DNA of 19,827 nucleotides, from positions 1 through 19,827 of the forward strand of contig CAVJHQ010000035.1 in the NCBI GenBank assembly GCA_963649365.1, written 5' to 3'. Below are positions 13,367 to 19,827 of this stretch, in pieces. How positions within the stretch are numbered: position 1 is the first letter of the stretch; each line of letters starts with the position of its first letter. The position numbers and the translations under genes were made by a program. The notes beneath the pieces were generated by a model. That model saw only the letters and a program-made list of their open reading frames with translations, ran no database searches and had not been told where the DNA came from. Origin of the DNA: Paratractidigestivibacter sp963649365 (GTDB lineage Bacteria; Actinomycetota; Coriobacteriia; Coriobacteriales; Atopobiaceae).

Positions 13367-14563
13367 CTACCTGCCGAGGCCGCGCCTCTCCGCCGCCTCG
13401 TCGAGCCTCGTGAGCGACTCCGCGAGCACGTCCGCGGGGCACGCGAGGTTGAGGCGCTCGAAGCCTTCGCCGCCCTGGCCGAAGAGGTCGCCCTCGTCGA
13501 GCCACAGCAGCGCCTCTTCGCGCATGAAGCGCTTGAGCTCGCCCGGCTCGAGGCCCCATGCCCTGAAGTCGACCCATGCGAGATAGGTGCCCTGCAGCTC
13601 GTAGACGTCGAGCTCGGGGTGGCTTTGCGCGACCCAATTGACGAGGTAGGAGAAGTTCGACCACACGACGTCGATCAGCTGGTTCAGCCAAGGCTCGCAC
13701 TTCTCGTAGGCGGCGACCGTGGCCGTGTAGGCGAAGGCGTTGACCGTCTGCAGCGCGAGCTTGCCGAAACCCGAGCGGAAGCGCTCCCTCAGCCCGTCGT
13801 CGGCGATGTAGATGACCGAGCACTGGCAACCGGCGAGATTGAAGGTCTTCGAGGGGGCGGTGCACACCACGGCGCGGGCGAGCTCGTCCTCGCTCATGAC
13901 GTTGGCGATGGTCGTGTGCGCGTTTCCGGGCATGATGAGGTCGTTGTGGATCTCGTCGCAGACGATGATGACGTCGTGTGCCATGCAGATGTCCACGACG
14001 CGGCGCAGCTCGGAGACGCTCCAGACGCGGCCGACGGGGTTGTGGGGGCTGCACAGGACGAGCATCCTCGCGTCGGGGCGGGCCGCCGCGGCCTCCAGGC
14101 CCTCGAAATCGATGCGGTACGCCCCGTCCTCGATTACGAGCGGGTTCTCGATGAGGGTGCGCCCGGCCGACTCGACGGCCATGCGGAACGGGTAGTAGAC
14201 GGGCGGCTGGATGATGACGCCCTCGCCCTCGTCGGTCAACGTGGAGACGGCGTCGAAGATGGCCGGGACCACGCCGGGCGTGACGACCGCCCACTCCTTC
14301 TGGGGCCTCCAGCCGTGGCGGCGGACCTGCCAGTCGATGCACGCGGAGTAGAAACGGTCCGTGGGGCCGGTGTAGCCGAGCGGGCCGGAGTCCACCAGGT
14401 CATGGAGCGCGCGCCTGATCTCGGGGGCGTTCTCGAACTCCATGTCCGCCACGGAGAGGGGCGCGACGCCTGCCGGGACCTTGGGGTTCTCGGCGAGCAT
14501 CTCGTCCCACTTGTGGGAACCGACGCCCCTGCGGGAGACTCTGGTGGTGAAGTCGTAGCTCAT
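13367..14563 (-). CDS. PatB/MalY-type PLP-dependent C-S lyase (aminotransferase class I fold)
   Basis: 398 residues. Proteins of this branch cleave cystathionine or cysteine to pyruvate, ammonia and a thiol; some are annotated as aminotransferases. The N-terminus FTTRVSRRGVGSHKWDEML and the motif LSVADMEF are typical of MalY/PatB. The fold shows QPPVYYPF (119-126), SPHNPVGRVW (172-181), the cofactor-binding VCDEIHNDL (201-209) and the Schiff-base lysine K239 in APSKTFNLAG. A cytoplasmic soluble enzyme is expected. CGGAG lies about 10 nt upstream of the ATG. It is followed 43 nt later by ridA. Substrate choice (cystathionine, cysteine or a conjugate) cannot be fixed from sequence. Confidence 0.92.
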   Translation of the reverse strand: MSYDFTTRVSRRGVGSHKWDEMLAENPKVPAGVAPLSVADMEFENAPEIRRALHDLVDSGPLGYTGPTDRFYSACIDWQVRRHGWRPQKEWAVVTPGVVPAIFDAVSTLTDEGEGVIIQPPVYYPFRMAVESAGRTLIENPLVIEDGAYRIDFEGLEAAAARPDARMLVLCSPHNPVGRVWSVSELRRVVDICMAHDVIIVCDEIHNDLIMPGNAHTTIANVMSEDELARAVVCTAPSKTFNLAGCQCSVIYIADDGLRERFRSGFGKLALQTVNAFAYTATVAAYEKCEPWLNQLIDVVWSNFSYLVNWVAQSHPELDVYELQGTYLAWVDFRAWGLEPGELKRFMREEALLWLDEGDLFGQGGEGFERLNLACPADVLAESLTRLDEAAERRGLGR

Positions 14564-14610
14564 GGTGACAAAACTCCGTACTGTTCGAATTTCAATGCGG
14601 TCGGGGGCGA

Positions 14611-15462
14611 TCAGAGCCCGCGCGCGCCGATGAAGTCGCGCTCGCTGCGCAGAAGGCCTGCCGCCCCGAGGCGCTCGGCGCCGGGTTTGACCTGGTCCTT
14701 CTCAAAGAGGTCGTCTCCCCAGGGCGTCAAGGACCTGGTCTGGCGCGCCAGCGCGTCGGAGCCGACGGGCTCCACCACGCTGAACGAGAGGAAGCTCCTC
14801 CAGAGCGTGGCCGCCTGCGCGGCGGGGACAAGAAGCACGTAGGCGGGCATATCGGGCGCGCCCGGGAGCCTGAGGCCCATCATGACGGTCGCGATGCGGT
14901 CGAGGCGGACGTTGCGGACGCATCCCGGCGCCGGGAGGTCGCGCGGGTGCCCGACGTAGTCGGAGAGCACCGTGCGCGCGGCATGGCCTGCGAGGAGCAG
15001 CGGGGTGAGCATGCCCGTGGCGTCCTCCACCTTGGCCTCGGCATAAGGGGCATAGCCGCCCTGCTCGATCGACGAGATGAAGCCGAGCCACGCAGAGACG
15101 ACGTCCCCGCGCGGCGAGGGGTCGAGCAGCACGTACTCGTTCCCGCCCGTCCGCGCGACGAGCGGTACGGAGGTGAGGGCCCCTTCGGCCGTGAGCGAGG
15201 CTTCCCAGGCGCACTCCCCCACGGCGAGCTTCTTTCCGCAGAAGAAGGCCTCGGCCAGCGGCTGCGAGGCCTCGCCCGAGATGAGCTCGTAGGTGGAGCC
15301 GGTGAGGTCGGAGAGATACGCCGCCTTGGGGTCGAAGGAGCCCTTCTCGCTCGGGTAGGACGCGACGCGCATCACGTCGCCCTCGTCGGAAGGCGCGAAC
15401 GTCGCCCCCAGATAGACATGCTCTTGGTAGAGCGCCCCCATGCGGGCGACCTGCCCCGTCAT
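14611..15462 (-). CDS. GcvT-fold folate-binding domain protein, short and lacking catalytic Asp
   Basis: 283 residues. The chain reads like an aminomethyltransferase (GcvT)/YgfZ folate-binding domain: YLSDLTGSTYELISGEAS (49-66) corresponds to the DLS...V.G.DA region. LLLAGHAARTVLSDYVG (155-171) and PAAQAATLWRSFL (213-225) follow. VEPVGSDALARQTR (230-243) matches the PVGL.ARDTLR segment, and RDFIGARGL (275-283) matches the DFIGKEAL segment. It then stops, so the GcvT C-terminal barrel is absent (family about 365 residues). The catalytic LDD of GcvT is LTS here (AEGALTSVPLV), so glycine cleavage is unlikely. The ATG overlaps the pgsA stop (ATGA), with GAGGAGG 8 nt upstream. A folate-linked or Fe-S repair role is a guess. 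Confidence 0.7.
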   Translation of the reverse strand: MTGQVARMGALYQEHVYLGATFAPSDEGDVMRVASYPSEKGSFDPKAAYLSDLTGSTYELISGEASQPLAEAFFCGKKLAVGECAWEASLTAEGALTSVPLVARTGGNEYVLLDPSPRGDVVSAWLGFISSIEQGGYAPYAEAKVEDATGMLTPLLLAGHAARTVLSDYVGHPRDLPAPGCVRNVRLDRIATVMMGLRLPGAPDMPAYVLLVPAAQAATLWRSFLSFSVVEPVGSDALARQTRSLTPWGDDLFEKDQVKPGAERLGAAGLLRSERDFIGARGL

Positions 15463-16193
15463 CGAGCGGCCTCCTCGCGCTTGGCAAGGACTTCTTTCTT
15501 TATCCGGACTCCCTCGACGGTGTAGTGGACGGCCGTGACGACCGAGAAGACCACGCCGATGTAGACGAGGAAGATGCCCAGGCAGGCGTTCGTCGAGTTG
15601 AGGCCGGGGAGCCATGAGGCGCCGACAAGGCCCAGCCCCTCGATCTCGGGGAGCCCGAGCAGGCAGAAGCAGAAGCCCGTCATGAGAAACGCCGTCGCCG
15701 CCTTGCCGATGTAGGCGACGTCGACCGGGCGCACGCGGTACTTTTGCAACGCGACGCCGCCGATGGCCAGGTAGACGTCTCGGCCGATGACGTAGATGGG
15801 GATCCAAACGGGAAGCTCCCCCACGATGAGGAGGCCGAGGACCCCGGTAAAGAGAAGGACGCGGTCCATGATCGGGTCCATGATCTTTCCGAGCCAGCTC
15901 ACCGTCTGTGTTCTGCGTGCCACCTGGCCGTCGAGGAAATCGGTGCCCGCAGCCACGGCGTAGCACGCGAGGGCGGCGTAGCGACTCACGTGATCGCAGA
16001 AGAGGACGAGAAAGGCTATGGTGAGGAGCAGGCGGCAGAACGTGATGACGTTGGCAGGCGTGACGATCTGCTGCGAGGGGTTGCCCGATGTCCCCACGGG
16101 GTCTGTGGCGATGCCCCGCTCCTGGTGCTCGGCCGCGTCGGCGTCGGCCACCTTCTTGAGCGTTGAGCGCAGGCTCTCGAGTCTGTCTTTCAT
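15459..16193 (-). CDS. pgsA: CDP-alcohol phosphatidyltransferase, probably phosphatidylglycerophosphate synthase
   Basis: 244 residues with four to five membrane segments. The family signature D-x2-DG-x2-AR-x8-G-x3-D-x3-D is perfect: D85, D88, G89, A92, R93, G102, D106, D110. It is preceded by TPANVITFCRLLL (45-57), typical of PgsA. The enzyme would make phosphatidylglycerophosphate from CDP-diacylglycerol and glycerol-3-phosphate. A hydrophilic N-terminal extension of about 40 residues is unusual for PgsA, and the C-terminus is also basic and polar. The ATG at 16193 is chosen for GAGGGG just upstream. Cardiolipin or phosphatidylinositol-phosphate synthases share the motif, so the exact alcohol substrate is not certain. 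Confidence 0.85.
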   Translation of the reverse strand: MKDRLESLRSTLKKVADADAAEHQERGIATDPVGTSGNPSQQIVTPANVITFCRLLLTIAFLVLFCDHVSRYAALACYAVAAGTDFLDGQVARRTQTVSWLGKIMDPIMDRVLLFTGVLGLLIVGELPVWIPIYVIGRDVYLAIGGVALQKYRVRPVDVAYIGKAATAFLMTGFCFCLLGLPEIEGLGLVGASWLPGLNSTNACLGIFLVYIGVVFSVVTAVHYTVEGVRIKKEVLAKREEAAR

Positions 16194-16231
16194 GCTTCCC
16201 CTCGTCGCAAGACACGATATCAAACCCTGCT

Positions 16232-16259
16232 ATGTTACCCGAGCGGGGCACGCCGTAAA
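16232..16259 (-). promoter_or_regulatory. Possible promoter for pgsA
   Basis: On the minus strand TTTACG (complement of 16254-16259) and TAACAT (complement of 16232-16237) are spaced by 16 nt in the 79-nt gap between the M20 peptidase stop and the pgsA ATG. Each hexamer matches consensus at four of six positions, so support is modest. Confidence 0.35.
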
Positions 16260-16272
16260 GCCCGGGTGAACG

Positions 16273-17679
16273 TCAACCGCGGAAAGACACGTTAAAAGCA
16301 GTGTTCTGAAGCAGGCGGACGAGGACGCGGATACCCTGCGCATAGGTCCTGCGCGAGATGCGCTCGTTGACGCCGTGGACGCCGCGCGCCTCCTCCTCGG
16401 GCGCGGGCCGGAACGGGCAGACGCGCATGATCGAGCCGCAGACGCCCTCGTAGCGGACCGAGTCGGTGCCGCCGCACACAAACGACGGGACCCAGGCGAC
16501 GCCGGGGTGGAAGTGGGAAAGGGATTCCTTGAGCTCGGCGTACCCCGCGCCCTCGGTCGAGTCGATGCGGCCGGCGGGCGTCTCGTGCGCGATGCGCGCC
16601 TCGACGCCGGTGCCCTCTATGGCCTTCTTGACGGCGGTGAGCACCTCGGCTCCCGTGGTGCCCGGGAGCAACCGGAAGTTGATGGTCGCCGTGCAGTCCC
16701 CCGGCATGACGTTGGCGGCGCTCGAGGCCCCCTCGAGCATGTCGACGGCGACCGTCGTGCACACGAAGGGGTAGAGCTCCTTGACGCCCGCGGCCGCCTC
16801 GGCGATTCTCTGCGCGTTGGCGTCGACGTCGGCGACGAGCGAGGCGAAGGGCTCCTCGGTCACGAGGGGCGCGAGCTCGCGGAACGTCCCCGCGACGATG
16901 GAGCCGAGCTCGGGCGCCGGCTTGGCGGCGCAGACGGCGGCAACGGCACGGCACAGCCGCTCGAGCGACGTGCCCCCGAACGGGTTCGAGGAGTGCCCGC
17001 CCTCGCCTAGCGCAGTGAGCTCGACGTCCAGGTAGCCTTTCTGCGAGACGCAGATGTCCGACACGACCGCGCCCGGCGCCCCGTACGCGGCGCCGTCGAA
17101 GAAGGTGGTCGTCCCCTCGTCGACGAGGAAGGCCGAGCGCATGGAGCGTGAGGCCATGGCCTGCGCCACGGCCGTGGCCCCGTGGCTGCGCACCTCCTCG
17201 TCCTCGCCGAACGCGAGATAGATGGTACGCTCCGGCTCCTGGCCGCGGGCGAGCAGGTACTCGACGGCCTCGAGCTCGGCCATGAGCATGTCCTTGATGT
17301 CGAGCGCCCCCCGGCCCCAGACCCACTCGTCGTCCAGGAACCCCTCGAAGGCGCCGTGCTCCCACTCGCCTTCGGTGCCGGGGACGACGGGCACGACGTC
17401 CTGGTGGGCGATGAGCTGCACGGCCTTAAGGCCAGGGTCCTTGCCGGGCACGGTGATGAGCACCGAGTGTCCCACGAGCTCGAACGTGCCCGCGCCCATG
17501 ACATGGGGGAAGACGTCGCGCATGAGGCGCTGGAGCCTCTCGAACTCTGCCCAGTCCGTGGTGTCCGGCCCTGTGTAGACGGTCTTGCACGAGAGCGCCT
17601 CGGCCAGCCGGCCGCAGGCATCGCCATAGGGCAGGTCGGGGTAATCGTCCTCGTTGGCGAAGTGGTCGTAGGGGTTCAT
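16273..17679 (-). CDS. M20 family metallopeptidase (PM20D1/carboxypeptidase-S-like)
   Basis: 468 residues. M20 enzymes are di-zinc exopeptidases or amidohydrolases. Metal and catalytic residues are visible: H92 and D94 in AHQDVVPV, bridging D127 in GRGALDIKD, the EE pair 161-162 in GEDEEV, and a late His in HGVNERIS. The dimerisation (lid) domain is the insert around 210-330, starting near SQKGYLDVELTALGEGGHSSNP. The context W.HGAFEGFLDDEWVWGRGA resembles the PM20D1/CPS1 branch, which cleaves dipeptides or N-acyl amino acids. There is no signal peptide, so it is cytoplasmic. AAGGAG lies 6 nt before the ATG. It follows serC by 39 nt in the same direction. Confidence 0.92.
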   Translation of the reverse strand: MNPYDHFANEDDYPDLPYGDACGRLAEALSCKTVYTGPDTTDWAEFERLQRLMRDVFPHVMGAGTFELVGHSVLITVPGKDPGLKAVQLIAHQDVVPVVPGTEGEWEHGAFEGFLDDEWVWGRGALDIKDMLMAELEAVEYLLARGQEPERTIYLAFGEDEEVRSHGATAVAQAMASRSMRSAFLVDEGTTTFFDGAAYGAPGAVVSDICVSQKGYLDVELTALGEGGHSSNPFGGTSLERLCRAVAAVCAAKPAPELGSIVAGTFRELAPLVTEEPFASLVADVDANAQRIAEAAAGVKELYPFVCTTVAVDMLEGASSAANVMPGDCTATINFRLLPGTTGAEVLTAVKKAIEGTGVEARIAHETPAGRIDSTEGAGYAELKESLSHFHPGVAWVPSFVCGGTDSVRYEGVCGSIMRVCPFRPAPEEEARGVHGVNERISRRTYAQGIRVLVRLLQNTAFNVSFRG

Positions 17680-17718
17680 GCGGCTCCTTGGTAAGAAGGT
17701 CTTATGCGTCGGGCCTCG

Positions 17719-18801
17719 TTAGGCGCGGTGGGAGCGCTCGAAGCGCTCCATGAATCCGACGAGCGCCTCCACGCCCTCCGTCGGCATGGCGTTGTAGATG
17801 CTCGCGCGCATGCCGCCCACGAGGCGATGGCCCTTGAGGTTGACGAGGCCGGCTTCCTTGGCCTCGGCCACGAACTCGGCGTCGAGGTCCTTCTTGCCGG
17901 TGACGAAGGGGACGTTCATGATGGACCGGTCGCGCGGGGCCACGGTGGACGAGAAGAGCGCGGAGCTGTCCAGGTAGTCGTAGAGGAGCTGCGCCTTGGC
18001 CCGGTTCCTCCGCGCGATGGCCTCGAGCCCGCCCAGGCCGCGGATCCACTTGAAGACCAGCCCACAGACGTAGATGCCCCAGCAGTTCGGGGTGTCGTAG
18101 AGCGAGCCCGCGTCCGCGTGCGTGCGAAGGCGCAGCATCGTGGGGACGCCGGGCAGGTCGTCGGGGATGAGGTCCTTGCGGACGATGACGACCTGCACGC
18201 CCGCGGGCCCGACGTTCTTCTGGACGCCGGCGTGGATAAGGCCGTAGCGGCTCACGTCCACGGGCTCGGAGAGGAACATGGACGACTGGTCTGCGACGAG
18301 CGCGCGGCCCTTGGTGTCGGGGAGCTCGGGGTAGCGCGTTCCCGTGATGGTCTCGTTCTGGCAGATGTAGACGTAGCTCGTGTCCTCGCGCACGTCGAGT
18401 GCGGAGACGTCGGGAACATAGGAGAAGTTCTTGTCCGCCGAGCTCGCGAGCAGCTTGGCGTCGCCGAGGATCTGCGCCTGCTCGAAGGCCTTCTTCGACC
18501 AGTTGCCCGAGACGACGTAGTCGGCCTTGCCGTTCGTCGCCAGGTTCATGAAGACGGTCGAGAAGAGCAGGGAGTCGCCGCCCTGGAGGAAGAGGACCTC
18601 ATAGTTGTCGGGGATCCCCATGAGGTCGCGCAGGTCCGCCTCGGCCTCGTCGAGAATGCGCTGGAACTCGGGCGAGCGGTGGCTCATCTCCATGACCGAC
18701 ATGCCGCACCCGTCGTAGTCGAGCATGCCGACCGCGGCCTTCTCGAGCACTTCCTCGGGGAGCACGGCGGGGCCGGCGGAAAAGTTATAGACACGGGACA
18801 T
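17719..18801 (-). CDS. serC: Phosphoserine aminotransferase
   Basis: 360 residues, standard length. SerC converts 3-phosphohydroxypyruvate and glutamate to phosphoserine and 2-oxoglutarate in serine synthesis, and also acts in the pyridoxal phosphate pathway. The N-terminus VYNFSAGPAVLPEEVLEKA, SVMEMSHRSPEF (35-46), FLQGGDSLLF (71-80) and the PLP lysine K195 in HAGVQKNVGPAG are all typical. ATG 18801 is chosen because MSRVYNFSAG is the usual start and a G-rich run precedes it closely; an ATG five codons earlier has no ribosome site. A -10-like TAAGAT (complement of 18835-18840) lies upstream without a clear -35. No serA or serB is in view. Confidence 0.96.
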   Translation of the reverse strand: MSRVYNFSAGPAVLPEEVLEKAAVGMLDYDGCGMSVMEMSHRSPEFQRILDEAEADLRDLMGIPDNYEVLFLQGGDSLLFSTVFMNLATNGKADYVVSGNWSKKAFEQAQILGDAKLLASSADKNFSYVPDVSALDVREDTSYVYICQNETITGTRYPELPDTKGRALVADQSSMFLSEPVDVSRYGLIHAGVQKNVGPAGVQVVIVRKDLIPDDLPGVPTMLRLRTHADAGSLYDTPNCWGIYVCGLVFKWIRGLGGLEAIARRNRAKAQLLYDYLDSSALFSSTVAPRDRSIMNVPFVTGKKDLDAEFVAEAKEAGLVNLKGHRLVGGMRASIYNAMPTEGVEALVGFMERFERSHRA

Positions 18802-18889
18802 GGTCCCCCCAATCATCGCTTGTTTGCAGGGCTTATCTTACACGCGTCGTTTGCGGTATGGTTTTGGTCGTAACCGAGAGGAGAGAAAC

Positions 18890-19666
18890 ATGTCGACGTT
18901 CCTGAACGCAAGCCCGGTCTTCGGTCCGGTGAGGAGCCGGCGGCTCGGCGTCTCGCTCGGCGTGAACATGATGCCGGCGTCGGGCAAGATCTGCACCTTC
19001 GACTGCCTGTACTGCGAGAACGGCTTCAACGCGGACCGCGTCTGCGGCGAGCCCCACAACTCCCCCGAGATAGTCGCCTCGGCGCTGGAGGAGAAGCTCA
19101 AGGAGATGGCGCGCGCCGGGGAGCTCCCCGACGTGATCACCTTCGCGGGCAACGGCGAGCCGACGGCCGCGCCGGGGTTCCCGGAGGCCATCAAGCGTGC
19201 CGTCGCCCTGCGCGACGAGCTCGCGCCCAACGCGAAGATCGCGGTTCTCTCCAACGGCACCTTCGCGGGCAGGCCTGAGGTCCGCGAGGCGCTGATGCTC
19301 GTTGACGACAACATCCTGAAGCTTGACACCGTCGACGCCGACTACATCGAGCTGCTCGACCGTCCGTGCGGCCCCTACGACGTGGAGAAGCAGGTGGAGG
19401 CCTTCGCGGCGTTCGCGGGCCACGTGATCGTCCAGACGATCTTCCTGCGCGGGTCCTACGCGGGCCGCGACGTGGACAACACCGGCGAGAGGTACGTCGG
19501 CCCCTGGCTCGACGCGCTGCGGCGCATCCGGCCGGGCGCCGTCACCATCTACACCGTTGCCCGCGAGACGCCCGCGGCCGGCCTCGAGAAGGCCCCGGCG
19601 GAAGTCCTTGACGGCATCGCAGAGCGCGTGCGCTCCCTGGGCATCCCCTGCCAGGTCTCCTACTAG
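18890..19666 (+). CDS. Stand-alone radical SAM protein (COG0731-like), function unknown
   Basis: 258 residues. The radical SAM cluster motif CxxxCxxC is C35, C39 and C42 (ICTFDCLYCENG). It is preceded by FGPVRSRRLGVSLGVNMMP, a signature of the short radical SAM proteins grouped with the wyosine-synthesis (TYW1-like) COG. TFAGNGEPTAAPGF (around 83-96) is the SAM-binding GGE-like strand, and VLSNGTFAGRPEV and KLDTVDADY follow. There is no second cysteine cluster or flavodoxin domain, so it is not a full TYW1 and the substrate is unknown. GAGGAG ends 6 nt before the ATG; longer in-frame starts would run into serC. It is divergent from serC with an 88-nt gap. Confidence 0.88.
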   Translation: MSTFLNASPVFGPVRSRRLGVSLGVNMMPASGKICTFDCLYCENGFNADRVCGEPHNSPEIVASALEEKLKEMARAGELPDVITFAGNGEPTAAPGFPEAIKRAVALRDELAPNAKIAVLSNGTFAGRPEVREALMLVDDNILKLDTVDADYIELLDRPCGPYDVEKQVEAFAAFAGHVIVQTIFLRGSYAGRDVDNTGERYVGPWLDALRRIRPGAVTIYTVARETPAAGLEKAPAEVLDGIAERVRSLGIPCQVSY

Positions 19667-19827
19667 GCTGGCTCCCCGGCTTTAGGCGCCGCTTCGACGG
19701 TAGCGCGGCCGTTCAGCCCTGATACCGTGCCGCGCAGCAACGCGGGGCCCCGAAGCGCCCCGGAACCGCGCCGCGCAGCAACCGTCGATTGCTGCGCGGC
19801 GTTGCTTTAGGGCTGGAAGGGGTCCCC
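19667..19827. repeat. Non-coding stretch dense in inverted and direct repeats
   Basis: No coding frame is convincing here. GCCGCGCAGCAA occurs twice in direct orientation (19729-19740, 19770-19781), followed by its exact complement TTGCTGCGCGGC (19789-19800). TCGACGGT (19694-19701) is the exact complement of ACCGTCGA (19781-19788), which covers the loop of the last hairpin. CGGGGC (19743-19748) pairs with GCCCCG (19757-19762). It could be a terminator region for the radical SAM gene, an interspersed palindromic repeat, or a structured RNA that continues past the window. Confidence 0.6.
19769..19801 (+). terminator. 13-bp perfect hairpin downstream of the radical SAM gene
   Basis: The stem is 19769-19781 with 19789-19801 and the loop is 7 nt (19782-19788). 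All 13 pairs are Watson-Crick and nearly all G-C. The sequence after it is GTTGCTTTAG-like at best, not a clear U run, and the hairpin starts about 100 nt after the stop codon. A terminator is therefore possible but a repeat element is as likely. Confidence 0.4.

Noticed and set aside
13169..14842. 557-residue open frame on the plus strand opposite ridA, the C-S lyase and the GcvT-like gene
   Set aside because: It spans three real minus-strand genes and their gaps, has no ribosome site or domain, and shows the charged low-complexity composition of an antisense shadow.
15463..16251. N-terminal extension of the GcvT-like frame to 16251 (546 residues)
   Set aside because: The added part overlaps pgsA in another frame and is Arg/His/Pro-rich without domain character. 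GAGGAGG before ATG 15462 and the ATGA overlap with pgsA fix the start.
17704..18873. 389-residue open frame on the plus strand opposite serC
   Set aside because: It is the antisense shadow of serC, whose motifs and PLP lysine are unmistakable.
1..19827. CRISPR arrays, transposases, phage genes, tRNA or rRNA genes
   Set aside because: No regularly spaced repeats, transposase or integrase motifs, or tRNA/rRNA-like sequences were found on either strand by reading; the window is ordinary housekeeping chromosome with some unusual genes.

Overview
The window is a gene-dense, high-GC chromosomal segment. It probably comes from a gut- or oral-type Coriobacteriia (Actinomycetota; Collinsella/Olsenella-like). 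This placement is inferred from the GC-rich codon usage, an actinobacterial lexA / LysM protein / nrdR arrangement, a GarA-like FHA protein paired with a MerR regulator, and a SpoVS protein in what is probably a non-spore-former. No rRNA, tRNA, CRISPR array, insertion sequence or prophage gene was seen, and no stretch over 300 bases lacks a gene.

Left part, plus strand (1-5510): the 3' end of RNase Y (rny), a MutL-like GHKL ATPase of unknown function, spoVS with its own promoter, then the tRNA-modification pair miaB-miaA (ms2i6A37 synthesis) and the ribosome-associated GTPase hflX. miaB-miaA and miaA-hflX overlap, so this is one transcription unit. The order resembles the Bacillus rny-spoVS-miaB-...-mutSL-miaA region, but without mutS or mutL.

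SOS region (5484-7575): lexA and a downstream DUF1624-type membrane acyltransferase run leftward. A single-pass membrane LysM protein, of the YneA/ChiZ type that restrains cell division, runs rightward. The shared intergenic region holds two divergent sigma70 promoters and four LexA-box-like sites. The rightward genes continue with nrdR (repressor of ribonucleotide reductase), dut (dUTPase) and trxB (thioredoxin reductase), so dNTP supply and redox functions follow the SOS gene. A strong hairpin closes the run.

Right part, minus strand (9533-18801, read right to left): serC, an M20 peptidase, pgsA, a shortened GcvT-fold protein, a PatB/MalY-type C-S lyase, ridA, a GarA-like FHA protein, a MerR regulator, apt, and a ClC Cl-/H+ exchanger with a C-terminal RCK-type domain. 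Most gaps are under 80 nt and pgsA/GcvT overlap by 4 nt. The PatB-RidA pair makes biochemical sense because C-S lyases release 2-aminoacrylate, which RidA destroys. A plus-strand radical SAM protein diverges from serC, and the window ends in a 161-nt non-coding stretch dense in inverted repeats.

The items most worth follow-up are the MutL-like ATPase, the four-box SOS promoter with an acyltransferase attached to lexA, the truncated and probably catalytically dead GcvT protein, and the terminal repeat cluster.
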